A DNA stretch of 64,000 bases, taken from positions 25,232-89,231 of the forward strand of contig CANQUL010000001.1 of assembly GCA_947627015.1 (NCBI GenBank), read 5' to 3'. Every line of letters begins with the position of its first letter. Position 1 is the first letter of the stretch. This document shows positions 26,829 to 37,800 of the stretch, piece by piece. The translations under genes and the position numbers were made by a program. This DNA comes from an uncultured Clostridia bacterium (lineage in GTDB: Bacteria > Bacillota > Clostridia > Christensenellales > Borkfalkiaceae). The notes beneath the pieces are model-generated. The model did no database searches. It had not been told where the DNA came from and saw only the letters and a program-made list of their open reading frames with translations.

Positions 26829-28529
26829 TCAAAGAATGGCGCTTACGTCCGCATGGATGCGCCCGAGCATCGCTTCCGCCGCCGCTTCGTCCTTTGCGCG
26901 CACGGAGAAGTACAGCTTGAGCTTGGGTTCGGTCCCCGAGGGACGCACGCAGACAAAGTTGCCGCCTTCGAGTTCATAGTATACGCAATTGCACTTGGGA
27001 ATGTGCAGCGCGGTGACTGTTCCGTCCGCGGCGATGCGCACATCCTTGGAATAGTCGCGCACGGCCTCCACACGGATGCCGCCGAAGGCCTCCGCCTTGC
27101 GCGTCTTGAGGGCGTCCACCGTGGCGTTCATCTCCTTCATGGCGTTCAGTCCCTTGTATTGGATGGAGATGTTCCGGTCGAGCACATAGCCGTATTTTGC
27201 ATAGATCTCCATGAGACGGCGGTATACGGTCTTGCCCTTCATCGTGTAATAGCAGACCATCTCCGCACAGAGCATGGAGGCGACAACGGCGTCCTTATCG
27301 CGGGCATGGGTGCCACGGAGATACCCGCAGCTCTCTTCAAAACCGAACACAAAGGTGTGTGAACCGTCCTGTTCCCATTCCTTGATCTTCTCGCCGATGA
27401 ACTTGAACCCGACAGGCGTTTCGAAGAGAGCGACGCCGAAATCCTCGCAGATCGCGCGCGCCATGCCCGTGGAGACAAAGGACTTGACGACGGCGGCGTT
27501 TGCGGGGAGGGACCCCTCTTCCTTGAGACGGGTCAGGATGTAGTCGAGGAGAAGAATGCCGACCTGATTGCCCGAGAGTGCATGGAATTCCCCCTCGTCG
27601 TCCTTGACGGCCACGCCGAGACGGTCGGAGTCGGGATCGGTGCCAAACACGACGTCGGCCTTGATGCGGTTCGCGAGCTCAATGCCCATGGAGAGCGTCT
27701 CCTTGAATTCGGGATTGGGCACGGCGACCGTCGAGAAGGCGGGATCCTCCGCGGTCTGTTCCTCGACGACCGTCACATGGATGCCGAGCTTTTGAAGGAT
27801 GCGCATGACCGGCACATAGCCCGAGCCGTGGACGGGAGTGTAGACGAGTTTCAGATCCTTCCCGCACGCCTTTACGGCTTCCTCCGAGAGCGTGAGCTTG
27901 GAGAGTTCCTCGATGTAATCGTCATCGACGCTTGCGGGCACGGGTACGATGAGCGGACTCTCTTCGTCGCCCGTGACGGAGAGATAGTCGGTGATCTTCT
28001 CGATGAATCCGACCACGACGTCGGTCGCCTCGGGAGACATCTGGGCGCCGTCCTCGCCGTAGACCTTGTAACCGTTGTATTGCTTGGGATTGTGCGAAGC
28101 AGTGATCATGATCCCGCAGATCGCGTTCAGCCTTCTCACGGCATACGAGAGCATGGGAACGGGGTGCACGCGTTCGAAGAGGTAGGCTTTGATGCCGTTC
28201 TTTGCGAGCACGCCCGCGGCCGCACGCGCGAACCGGGCAGATCCGAAACGGGTATCGTAAGAGATGACCACGCCGCGCTCCTTGGCCTCCGCAGGCAGAG
28301 TGCCGATGTATTCGGAGAGCCCCTGCGTGGCACGGCGGACGGTGTAGACGTTCATCATGTTGATGCCGCATCCGATGATACCGCGCATACCCGCCGTCCC
28401 GAAGGCGAGTTCGCCGCCGAAACGGTACTCGATCTCCTTTTCGTCGGTGAGCGCCGCAAGTTCCGCCCGATCCTCCGCGGAGAGACGGGAGTCGTTCAAC
28501 CAGCTCTCGTAAAGTTGCTTGTAGTTCAT
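26829..28529 (-). CDS. pgcA: Alpha-phosphoglucomutase / phosphomannomutase
   Basis: 566 residues, close to Bacillus PgcA in length and pattern: FGTAGMRGIIG near residue 43, the phosphoserine loop ITASHNPKQYNGYKVY, the metal loop DPDSDRLGVAV, the sugar-binding GFEESCGYLRGT and the C-terminal phosphate-binding CVRPSGTEPK. It interconverts glucose 1- and 6-phosphate, feeding UDP-glucose for wall polymers. GGAGG lies seven bases ahead. It is downstream of two membrane proteins (63-base gap) and upstream of a lipoprotein. Confidence 0.95.
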   Translation of the reverse strand: MNYKQLYESWLNDSRLSAEDRAELAALTDEKEIEYRFGGELAFGTAGMRGIIGCGINMMNVYTVRRATQGLSEYIGTLPAEAKERGVVISYDTRFGSARFARAAAGVLAKNGIKAYLFERVHPVPMLSYAVRRLNAICGIMITASHNPKQYNGYKVYGEDGAQMSPEATDVVVGFIEKITDYLSVTGDEESPLIVPVPASVDDDYIEELSKLTLSEEAVKACGKDLKLVYTPVHGSGYVPVMRILQKLGIHVTVVEEQTAEDPAFSTVAVPNPEFKETLSMGIELANRIKADVVFGTDPDSDRLGVAVKDDEGEFHALSGNQVGILLLDYILTRLKEEGSLPANAAVVKSFVSTGMARAICEDFGVALFETPVGFKFIGEKIKEWEQDGSHTFVFGFEESCGYLRGTHARDKDAVVASMLCAEMVCYYTMKGKTVYRRLMEIYAKYGYVLDRNISIQYKGLNAMKEMNATVDALKTRKAEAFGGIRVEAVRDYSKDVRIAADGTVTALHIPKCNCVYYELEGGNFVCVRPSGTEPKLKLYFSVRAKDEAAAEAMLGRIHADVSAIL

Positions 28530-28592
28530 GGTTTTACCTCCGAAAATGCTTTATTTTCCGACCCCATATCGATATTTCGGTATGAAAGGCAA

Positions 28593-29558
28593 TTATTCTG
28601 TACGCATCGCGGCCGATTCGGGCTCCACGATGGTATTCCGGTCAAGGAAGTACTTGGTCCCCTCCGTCTCGTAGTAGTTGACGTACTGCATGGCGATGAG
28701 GAAGAGGAAGGAGAGCGGAATGGTGATGAGCAGGCCGCTCCCCGCCGTAAAGAGCGCGAATCCCACGTTGACAAAGACGATGAGATAGCAGGCGATGAGG
28801 AATCCGCCGAAGCGGGAGATCGCGCCTTTTTGCATGTGTGCGCCGTATTTGAATGCACCGATCACGGACATGCCCCCCACCACCATGGCGGGCATCCAAC
28901 CCGAGATGAAGGAGAGCTTAAAGGCCTGCAATATGATCATGGCCGTCACGGTGAGTGCGATCGAGAGAATGACGGTCGCAACGCCCCACGCGGGGAGCAG
29001 CGACGGAAGGTAAAAGAAAAGGAACCAGCAGGCGAGCGCGCCCAAGAGGTCATAGACAAAGGCGAGCGGAACATACAGGAGCTCATAGAGCGAGGCCCGC
29101 GCGATGTTGCGGAAAAATGCTGCGCCGAACTGCGTCCGCGAGCAGGTGGCCATCTTGTCGTTGACGATGCTTCCGACGGCAAAGTGCGCGATACCGTTCA
29201 AAAACCGCTTGAAAAGGTACATCACGGCAACGCCGATGACCGAGCCGATGATCGAGCCCATGTTCGCCGCGAGCAGGCCGAGGAATTCGCCGAACACCGT
29301 ATGAAAGACGGACTGGAATTCGGTGAGCGCCGCGGGATCGCCCTGCATGAGCGCATCCGTGAGCGCCCGGAAGAAGTCATCGAAGAGACCCGTCAGATTC
29401 GAGAGTTCCGGGCTGTTCATGACAAAGGACAGGCCGCTCCAAAGAATGAGGTAAGTGAGGCTGTAAAAGAGGACCCCCGTGACAATGCGGTACAAGAGCA
29501 GTTTGAACACATTGGAAAAGAGGTCGCACGTCAGATGAACGGTATGCTTGAAACGCAT
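28593..29558 (-). CDS. Polytopic membrane protein, unknown function
   Basis: 321 residues. I count about six hydrophobic segments, including ones near residues 20-45, 95-115, 155-190, 195-215 and 265-295. The N terminus is cytosolic-looking (MRFKHTVHLTCDLF). There is no recognisable transporter, ATPase or enzyme motif. It starts three bases after the end of the preceding membrane protein and behind AAGGAG, so the two form a pair. Polytopic proteins of this general type include DUF-class uncharacterised families in Firmicutes, but I cannot assign one. Confidence 0.7.
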   Translation of the reverse strand: MRFKHTVHLTCDLFSNVFKLLLYRIVTGVLFYSLTYLILWSGLSFVMNSPELSNLTGLFDDFFRALTDALMQGDPAALTEFQSVFHTVFGEFLGLLAANMGSIIGSVIGVAVMYLFKRFLNGIAHFAVGSIVNDKMATCSRTQFGAAFFRNIARASLYELLYVPLAFVYDLLGALACWFLFFYLPSLLPAWGVATVILSIALTVTAMIILQAFKLSFISGWMPAMVVGGMSVIGAFKYGAHMQKGAISRFGGFLIACYLIVFVNVGFALFTAGSGLLITIPLSFLFLIAMQYVNYYETEGTKYFLDRNTIVEPESAAMRTE

Positions 29559-29561
29559 GGA

Positions 29562-30383
29562 TCAATACTCCTTATAACTGCGAAGCTCGTCCTCGCGGTC
29601 GAGCTTGTCGGTCTCGAAATAGAGGGTCTCCATCCGGATGAAGAACCCGAGGTAGGCCGCGGCGATCGCGATGACGGCAACGATGCGGAAGACGGATTCG
29701 GGCAAAAAGCAGGTGGCGGCAACGACAAGCAGCACGCAGAGATAGGTGATGCTGTAAGAGAGGACAAGCCGCCATCTCACTCCCATCACGAGGCGATACG
29801 AATAGAGGAAGGCGTTGTAGGGCCCGAAGCCCGTCATCTGTCTGCACGGGAGCCACAGATAGAACACGGTGGCGACATAGAGAAGGGCAAACACAAAGAC
29901 GAGGCCCGCGACCGTCATGAGGATATAGACGGCGACGGAGGACTCGAATTCCGCGATCACAAAGAGCAGCGCAGACAGGAGCAACGCCCATGCCTCGAAG
30001 ATGAACGTGTAGAGGAAGGTCACGGCGAGCGCGGACGGAAAGATGTTCAGAAATCCCGACAGGATCCCGGAAAAAGAGCGCTTCCCGATCCGCATGTGCT
30101 TTTCGACGAACGCAAGCATGAGCGCGGAGCAGACGGCAAGGAAGAGAAAGGCGAGGACGGAGTAGATGCCGCCCAACCACGAATCGAACCGCACAAAGCT
30201 GAGCGCGCCGAAATAGTCGGCAAAGCCGAGGCGCGGGTCTCCCGAAAAGAAACCCGTCGCAAAGGTCCGGATCGCCGTAAAGTCGAGCGACAGCGCCATA
30301 AAGACGGCTGGCATGACGGAAAACGGCAGTACGAACCAGATATTCTTCATGATATACTTCCAATTGTCGAACAGATGCTGCAT
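29562..30383 (-). CDS. Polytopic membrane protein, unknown function
   Basis: 273 residues with about six membrane segments (for example VLPFSVMPAVFMALSLDF, GIYSVLAFLFLAVCSALMLAF and ITYLCVLLVVAATCFLP). First gene of a probable operon with the 28593-29558 membrane protein, pgcA and a lipoprotein. GAGGTGATCC precedes the ATG at 30383. Both it and its partner start with an amphipathic 15-20 residue segment (LFDNWKYIMKNIWFVLPF here; DLFSNVFKLLLYRIVTGVLF in the partner), suggesting that they are distant paralogues. No motif identifies a substrate. Confidence 0.7.
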   Translation of the reverse strand: MQHLFDNWKYIMKNIWFVLPFSVMPAVFMALSLDFTAIRTFATGFFSGDPRLGFADYFGALSFVRFDSWLGGIYSVLAFLFLAVCSALMLAFVEKHMRIGKRSFSGILSGFLNIFPSALAVTFLYTFIFEAWALLLSALLFVIAEFESSVAVYILMTVAGLVFVFALLYVATVFYLWLPCRQMTGFGPYNAFLYSYRLVMGVRWRLVLSYSITYLCVLLVVAATCFLPESVFRIVAVIAIAAAYLGFFIRMETLYFETDKLDREDELRSYKEY

Positions 30384-30428
30384 GGATCACCTCGCCGCGG
30401 GCGGCTTTCTCCCGTATCGGTTATCCTT

Positions 30429-30457
30429 ATTATATAACAAAATGCGGGCGCTGTAAA
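30429..30457 (-). promoter_or_regulatory. Sigma-A promoter of the membrane-protein/pgcA operon
   Basis: TTTACA, 17 bp, TATAAT on the minus strand. Predicted leader about 38 bases. Confidence 0.87.
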
Positions 30458-30518
30458 GTATTTTTTCGAAAAAACCGCCGTTTCCGTATCCCAAGTCGCT
30501 TTTTTGCTCCCAAAATTG

Positions 30519-30559
30519 CCGAAGCGGCCCGCCGTGCGATGCACGGCGGGCCGCTTCGG
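30519..30559 (-). terminator. Very long perfect terminator hairpin after fucO
   Basis: A perfect 19-bp GC-rich stem (CCGAAGCGGCCCGCCGTGC and its complement) with a GAT loop. On the minus strand it is followed by CAATTTT, a weak T tract. It begins ten bases after the fucO stop and separates fucO from the next promoter. Confidence 0.8.
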
Positions 30560-30569
30560 GACAAAAGGA

Positions 30570-31715
30570 TCAATATGCCTTGCGATAGAGTTCGAGAAGG
30601 ACGGCGGGAGAGACCTCGCGCGGATTCCCGCCCGTGCAGACGTCGGCGTAAGCGTCCTCGGAGAGCATGGAAAGCGCACGTTCGGGGATCCCGATGTCGC
30701 GGAGGTGCTGCGGAATGCCGAGATCGAGCGAGAGCTTGCGGACAGCCTCCACAGCCGCTTTTGCAGCCTCATCTTCGGACATGCCCCCTATCTCCACGCC
30801 CATCGCCTTTGCGATCATGCCGTATTTTTTCTTCGCCGCGGGAAGGTTGTACTCCATCACGATGGGAAGCAGCAGGGCATTGGCGACGCCGTGCGCGATG
30901 TCGAACCGTGCGCCGAGCGGGTGAGCCATGGAGTGCACGCAGCCGAGCCCGACGTTGGAGAAAGCCATACCGGCAACGTACTGCGCGAGGGCCATGTTCT
31001 CACGCGCCTGCATGTTCTTGCCGTCGCGCGTCGCCGTACGGAGGTTGGCGGAAATGAGCTCGATGGCCTTGAGCTCAAGCAGGTCGGAGAACTCCCACGC
31101 GCCCTTGGTGATGTACCCTTCGATGGCGTGCGTCAGGGCATCCATGCCCGTTGCCGCAGTGAGACCCGCGGGCATGGTAGCCATGAGTTCGGCGTCAACG
31201 ATGGACAGAACGGGAATGTCGTTGGGGTCCACGCAGACCATTTTACGGCCGGACGCCTCGTCGGTGATCACATAGTTGATGGTCACTTCGGCCGCCGTCC
31301 CTGCCGTCGTGGGAAGGGCGATGACGGGGATCGACTTGTGCTTGGTCGGGGCCGTTCCCTCGAGGGAAATGACGTCGGCGTATTCGGGATTGGCGATGAT
31401 GATGCCGATCGCCTTGGCGGTATCCATGCACGAGCCGCCGCCGACCGCGATGAGGAAATCGGCTCCGCTCGCACGGAAGGCCGCGACGCCTGCCTTTACG
31501 TTGGCCACAGTCGGGTTGGCCTTAAAGTCGGTGAAGGTCTCATAAGGGACGCCAATCTCACGCTCCACAAGCGCCACAACGCCGAACTTTACGAGGTCCT
31601 TGTCGGCCACGAGGAGCGCCTTGCGGAATCCCCTCTTGGCGATCTCTTCGCCGAGGACGGTGCGCGCACCGCTGCCGAAATAAGAAGTTTCGTTGAGAAT
31701 AAATCTGTTTGCCAT
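30570..31715 (-). CDS. fucO: Lactaldehyde reductase (iron-dependent group III alcohol dehydrogenase)
   Basis: 381 residues. It follows Escherichia coli FucO closely along its whole length: MANRFILNET at the start, the NAD-binding GGGSCMDTAKAIGI, PTTAGTAAEVTINYVITDE, DALTHAIEGYITKGAW, and the metal-binding His residues in GCVHSMAHPLGARFD-x-x-HG. FucO reduces L-lactaldehyde to 1,2-propanediol during anaerobic fucose or rhamnose breakdown. No other fucose gene is nearby, so a broader aldehyde-reducing role is possible. It has its own promoter (14-15 base leader) and terminator and is a single-gene unit. Confidence 0.93.
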   Translation of the reverse strand: MANRFILNETSYFGSGARTVLGEEIAKRGFRKALLVADKDLVKFGVVALVEREIGVPYETFTDFKANPTVANVKAGVAAFRASGADFLIAVGGGSCMDTAKAIGIIIANPEYADVISLEGTAPTKHKSIPVIALPTTAGTAAEVTINYVITDEASGRKMVCVDPNDIPVLSIVDAELMATMPAGLTAATGMDALTHAIEGYITKGAWEFSDLLELKAIELISANLRTATRDGKNMQARENMALAQYVAGMAFSNVGLGCVHSMAHPLGARFDIAHGVANALLLPIVMEYNLPAAKKKYGMIAKAMGVEIGGMSEDEAAKAAVEAVRKLSLDLGIPQHLRDIGIPERALSMLSEDAYADVCTGGNPREVSPAVLLELYRKAY

Positions 31716-31736
31716 AATTTGCCTCCTGATATCCTA

Positions 31737-31765
31737 ATTATACACCCGTCCGCACCGTTTGTAAA
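31737..31765 (-). promoter_or_regulatory. Sigma-A promoter of fucO
   Basis: TTTACA, 17 bp, TATAAT on the minus strand; the ribosome site CAGGAGG follows within a very short leader. Confidence 0.87.
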
Positions 31766-31820
31766 GAGATTGAGGGAAAAAATTTTCCCCTTTCGTCTGC
31801 CGCCGCGGGGCGAAGGGTCA

Positions 31821-31854
31821 AAAAATATCCACCCCCGAAAGGGTGGATATTTCT
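31821..31854 (-). terminator. Terminator of the 2006-residue surface protein
   Basis: AAATATCCACCC, six-base loop, GGGTGGATATTT, then T residues on the minus strand. Starts seven bases past the stop codon. Confidence 0.92.
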
Positions 31855-31860
31855 CAAAGA

Positions 31861-34800
31861 TTATTCATCTTTTTCGGCGGGAGCCTCGGCCTCTTGGGTC
31901 TCGGTTTCCTCGGCGGGAGCCTCGGCTGCTTCCTCGGTCTCTTGTGCTTCTACCTCCTCAACGGGAGCCTCTTCGGCTGCTTCGGCAGGAGCTTCTTCGG
32001 CTGCTTCGGCAGGAGCCTCTTCAGCTTCCTCGACAGGAGCCTCTTCAGCTTCCTCGACAGGAGCCTCTTCGACTTCCTCGGCGGGAGCCTCTTCGACAGG
32101 AGCTTCGGCCTCGGCGGGCGTCTCTACGGCTTCCTCGTCCTCGATCGCCTCTTCGGTGTCCTCGGCTTCGGGCTCATTCTCGGAGCCGCTGTAAGACTCG
32201 ATCTCGACTTCGGGAAGGGCGGGAGCATTTTCGATGACGTCGGAGGCATCCATATTCCAGAATACGGGTGCGGGAACCTGCTTCTCCTTGATCTGGCCCT
32301 CGGAGATGAGCTGCTCGTTGGACTTGTAAGGAAGCGTGTAATCCGTCGTCGGGAGTTCACCCTGTGTAAGCCCGAGCTTCTGCATCACAAGGTCGATGAT
32401 CGCCTTGGCGTACTTCGCGGTACGCGCGTTGCGGATCTTGAGCTTGGTAGGAACGTCGGCGTATTTCTTCGTCTTGGAGACATCCTTGGCGTGGTAGCGA
32501 GCGTCGACTTCCTTCGGATCGATCGCGAAGTACAGGAACAGCGACTTGCCCTTGAACTGGAACTTGGCGATCTTGTTACGTCCCTTGTTGAAGGTATCGT
32601 ACTTCCAGCTGACGCGGGAACGAACGTACTTGTAGGACAGGATGTAGTTCTTGAGTTCGGAGTAGAGCTTCTGGAGCTCGCTCTCGGCCTGCGTGAGACG
32701 TGCGGTGAAGCTCCTGTCGAGAATGGTCATGACTTCGTCTTCCGGAGCAATGACCTCCTCTTCCTCGGCCGGCCGGTCGAGGCCTGCCGCCGCAAGCAGA
32801 TCCGCAGCGGGCTTGGGCTCCTCTTCGCTCTCTTCGACCGCGGGCTCTTCCTCGGCCGCTTCTTCCGTAGGCGCCGCGGCGATCGCTGCGACGGGCTCTT
32901 CTTCGGTTGCTTCTTCCACAGCTTCCTCGGCGGGCTCTTCGGCAATCTCTTCGGCTGCTTCCTCGACGGCCTCTTCTTCGGTTGCTTCTTCGGTTGCTTC
33001 TTCCGCAACCTCTTCGACGGGCTCTTCGGCAGTCTCTTCGACGGTCTCCTCTTGCTTGGTTTCCGTCGGCGTCTCTTCGGCAGTCTCTTCCTTCGCCTCT
33101 TCTTCGGCCTTCTCTTCCTTCGCGAGCTTGATGCGGGCGATCAGGATGATGACGACGATGAGAGCGATGAGAAGGAGCACCGCGACGACGATGAGGAGGA
33201 TGAGCAGCCACATCGGCATGCCGAACATCTCTTGCTCAAAGAATCCGAGGGTCTTGTGTCCGACGATGAGGAAGTCGGAGAAGTCCCCGATGGTGAGCGT
33301 GATCTTGCCTCCCTCTGCGGCCGCATCCGTCGTGATATACGTTCCGTTGTGGATGTGGACCACGGTCATGGTGCCGGCGAGCTTGGGCAGGGTGTTGATG
33401 GTGATGGTGAACGTCACGCCCTGCGGAACGGGGACGGTCGCGCCGCTCTCGTCGACGAGCTTGATGTCGTACGAGAAGTTGCTCGGATTGACCTTTTCGC
33501 CCTTGAAGAGCGCTTCGAGCTTGGCCTTGTCGACCGTGAAGTTCTCGTTCTTGGTGATGACAACGTGGTAGTCCTTGGAAAGGCTGCCGTTCTTGAGGGT
33601 GACGACAACGTCGCTGCCGAGTTTTCCGACTTCGGCGTCTGCATCGTACACATTGGGCGTAATCGTCCAAGACTGCGTGAAGGTTGCAACCGTCTTTTCG
33701 GTGTTGAGCGTACCGCCGGCAAGCATATAGTTGTCGATGTATTCGCTCTTGAGGGTGAAGGTAGCAGTTGCGGTGAGAGTCTTTCCGGCTTCCTTGGACG
33801 TATTGCCGGTCACATTCATCGTCACGTAGTCCTTACACGAGTCGGGCGTGATGGCAGGAGTCGGCGTGATGGTCTGTTCCTTCCCGTTGTCCGTGAAGGT
33901 CGTCGGGGTCCACGTCACCGAGATGGTGATAGTCGCCTTTGCGACGGTGAACTCTTTTCCATTGAAGTCGACGGGCAGGTTGTTAAGTTTCGTGCCTGCG
34001 GCCGTAAGCGCAGCCTCATCGGGCGTGACCTTTACGGTGTACGTCCCGGCGTTCTTGACCTCGATCGTCGCCTGATCGTTCACGGTGAGCTTGAGGAAGC
34101 CGAGGACGGTCGCCTGCTTATCGACGGGGATGTTCGTTGCGCTGAGGTCGACCTTGATGCCGGCGAAGAAGTCGGTCCCGTTATAGGTGAGGCCGTCGAT
34201 GCCGGCGATCTTGGCGCCTGCGAGATTATACTCGATCCCCTCGATGGTAAGGGTTGCGGTGCGCTCGAACGGAGGCTGATCCTCTCCCGTTACCACATAG
34301 TTGTTGCTCACGAGCGTGACGGTTACGACGATGGTGTATTCGCCGATGTCACCGATCTCGTTGAACGCGATCGTGTCGCCGTCCTTCTTGTAGGAGTATG
34401 CGACGGTGTAATACTTCTCCTCGTAGGTGTAGGTCTGGAACTCGGACTCGGTGAGCGCTTCGCCGTACGTCTTGGTGAAGGTTGCATTCCATGCCGCGGG
34501 AGCCGCGATCGCCTTCTTGGTGATCTCCCAAGTCAGCTTGATCTCCTGCTCGGCGGTGACTTCTTCACCCTCGTACTTCAGCGTGTAGTGCTCCGTGTCT
34601 ATGAGTGTGAGGAGACCGGTCGCTTCGTAATTTGCGCCTGCGTCGGTCTTTTTGTTCTGCTCGGACTCGAACGTGAGGATTCCCTCGTAATCGGCCGCCT
34701 TGCCAAAGGCAATCGTTGCGGTGTGGGCTTGTTCGTCGTATTCGATCGTGGGCTTTGCTTCGCCGTCGATCATGACCGTGAAGTCGGCCTCGGTGAGATC

Positions 34801-37800
34801 GATCTTTGCCTTCTCGATGGTCCAGCTGAAGGTAAACACGCTATCTCCGGTGAGCGTGTAGTTTTCGTTCTTGGCGGCGAAGGTGAGCTTGCCGGCGTAG
34901 CTATTGACCTCGGTTTCCGTGAGATTCTCGGCCGTGACATTGAAGTAATCGGTCACTTCGCCTTCGACCTCTTCGCCGTTGAGCTTGAAGGCGACAATGT
35001 AGGAGATCGTGTAACCGTCCTTCTGATACGGCGTCTTCCAACCGGTCTCGAGGTCCTTGTCATCATATTGGAAGGTGACGCTTAAGATCTTGAGTTCGGA
35101 CTTGAGGATCTTCCATGCGTACTCCCCGGTGTACTGCGAGACGGCTTCTTCCTCGACGAGGAAGGTGTAGTTGGCAGAGGCGTCCTCGGTCAGCTTGATC
35201 GTAAGGGACGCCGTGTACACCCCGGCGTTTATCTCGCTGACCTCACCCGTGGGCGTGTATTTCTCAAAGAGATCCGTGGAAACGTCCTCGCCGTCCTTGT
35301 CGGTCAAATCGACGTCGGCGGTAACCGTGTGTGCCGTGGCGTTGTAATAGACTGCATTTTCCGGAATCGCCGTCCCATCGATCAGCCAGCTGATGCCGGC
35401 CTTGACTTCTTTCTTCTCGATGTTGACTTCGAAGGACTCATAGGACTTTTTGTAGCCGCCGATGTCGTCGTCCAAGACATACTCGGTGACTTCAACGGTG
35501 TAGGTGCCGCTTTGGGCAACGTTCTGAACCGTGTAGGTGTCGCCGTCGACCTCGAGGGTCTCCGGCTCGTCCCCGCCCGTGGGCAGGAAGCTCCATTTAT
35601 ATGTATAGCGCGCGTACGGGACGCCGTCTGCATTGACTTTGAGTTCGTAAAACGTGTCTTCGTCGTATTCCGCTTTGATGGGAGCGGCCGCTGCGCCGTT
35701 GACCGTGCCCGTCAGTTCGAACTCGGTCACAGCGTAGAACTTGGCGTCCTTCGCGGGCATGGTATCGGCTGTTTCGCCCTTTTCGTCGATCCAGTACAGC
35801 ACTTCATACTGCTTGCCGTTCTCTTCGACATATTCGGGACGGGCAAAGCGTTCGACGGTTGCGCCTTCGGGAAGGAAGCCCTCGCGGACGGCCTCGCCGC
35901 CGACGATGTATTCCACTTTATATACGCCGGGGAACTCTGCCTTGAGGTCGAGGTCAACGGTGTACACCGTGTCCTCGCCGAGGAGCGTCTTTGCCTTGTC
36001 GACAAGGTCCGCAACGGACTCGAAGCCGTGGTTGTTGAGCACGGACGAGACCTTGTTGAATACCTTTTCGAGGTCGATGGTGTAGCTGCCCTTGTGCGAA
36101 TAGTGGTTGTTGCCGTCGTAGAGGTCGACGAGCGCGCCGTCCTTTACGTTCTGGGGAAGATATCCGAACAGCTTTTCGGCATAGCCCTTGAACTTCTCAT
36201 AGAGGTCGTTAATCCGGTCGAGCCCGACGGTGTTCTCGAACTTTTCGATATAGCTTACGATCTTCGAGTTGAACGTCTTGCTGTTCGCAACGATGTCACG
36301 CACGGTATTTGCATCGTACTTGGTCCAATCGATGCGGTTGACAACACCGAGGAACTTGTTTACGAGCTTTTCGACAGCCGTGTTGTCGAGACGGGCGATG
36401 AGGGACTTGACGACGGGGATATCCCTGAGGAATTCGGTCGCTTCGTCATACGTCCAGCCCTTGTTGGCGAGCTGCTGGGCTCTGCGCGAGAAGGCGTTGA
36501 TGACCCGGTCGATGTCCGACTTCTCGATGCGGACGCCGAACACGGATTCGAGATAGCGGTTGAAATAGGTATCGATAAAGTCGCCGTTCAGGAAGTTGTT
36601 GAACCACTTCTGGAAGTCGATGCCCTTGATATAGGTTATGAGATCATCATAGGAATAGCTCTCGGCCTTATCGAAGATGTCCTGCGCAGTCTTTCCGAAC
36701 AGGGAGAAGATCTTGTTCTTGAGCGAATCGGAGATCTGCGTGGTCTCGGTCAGTTTGAGGAAGAGGTCGGAAAAGGCTTCCGGAACGCGGACGTTGACGG
36801 AGAGGTCGTTGCCGCTGAGCGACACGTCGATGTGCTCTGCGATGACACGGGCAGCATCCTGAATGTGCGTCGTATCGCCGAAGAAACCGAACGTGAGGTG
36901 GAACCCGATGTCGCCGAAGGTCGTCTTGACCATGATGTCGGCTTCGATGAGGTTACGGAGTTCCGCCTGCCCCATTTCGGCGATCTCGCCGGGACGGGGG
37001 ATGAGGGAAAGAAGGCTCTTGAGACCGGCCTTGCTGAACCCGTTCGTCTTGGAGTAGATCTCGTTGCCGTTGACGGAAATCCCGCTGAATGCGGCGACGA
37101 GCTGTTCCATCGTGATGGTGGGCGCCTTGCCGCCGTTCGCTTTGACCGTGGTGACCGATTCCTGAACGACTTCGTTCTTCTGCGTTTCCCACTTTTCGAC
37201 GTCGAACTCGGCCTGCTGCTCGTGGGACATCGATCCGACTGCGTCCTTGGCTGCATTAAAAGCGTTGTCTACGACTTCGTTCATGACTTTCTGAACTTTG
37301 CCGAGGACATCCTGAAGGTCTTCGCCCTTGGACACCTGATTTTCGACATAGGTGCCGACCGCGTAGTCGAGGAGGGCCTTGTACTCGCCGTCGACGAACT
37401 TCTGGAATTCGTCGGGTTGGCCGAGACGCTCTTCAACATAATCTTTGAACTGTTTCAGCAGCTCGTTGTTGTTGAGAAGGTTCTCGACGTCTCCCGAGTA
37501 TCCGGGAAGTTCGACCCCGCCCGGTGTCGATGCGTAGAGCGCGACCGTCGCGATGTGCGCCGCGGGATCGTCCTCGTTGCCCTGCAAAATGCTCTGCATG
37601 ACGATCTCTTTGACGGCGGCTACAACACCGTTCACGAGCTCCTTGGCCTCTTCGCGGTTTGCATCGAGGTACGTGCCAAAACTATCGCTGAGACGGAACT
37701 CGAGCGAGTCTTTGGAGTACTTCAACTCATACCAACCGGAGGAAACCGTTTGCGTCTCGGTGGCGCCGTCCGCAGCTCCCGCTTCGAACCCGTTGCCCAG

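Noticed and set aside
30519-30559. Attachment site or transposon end
   Set aside because: No integrase, target duplication or second copy is in the window; position just after a stop codon fits a terminator better.
31900-32110. Possible CRISPR array
   Set aside because: The repeats are contiguous, degenerate, in frame and lack spacers; they code a Glu/Ala tail.
31843-35085. 1080-codon plus-strand ORF rich in Phe, Leu and Gly
   Set aside because: It is the reverse of Glu/Ala-rich repeats in the 2006-residue protein; its apparent hydrophobicity is a codon by-product.
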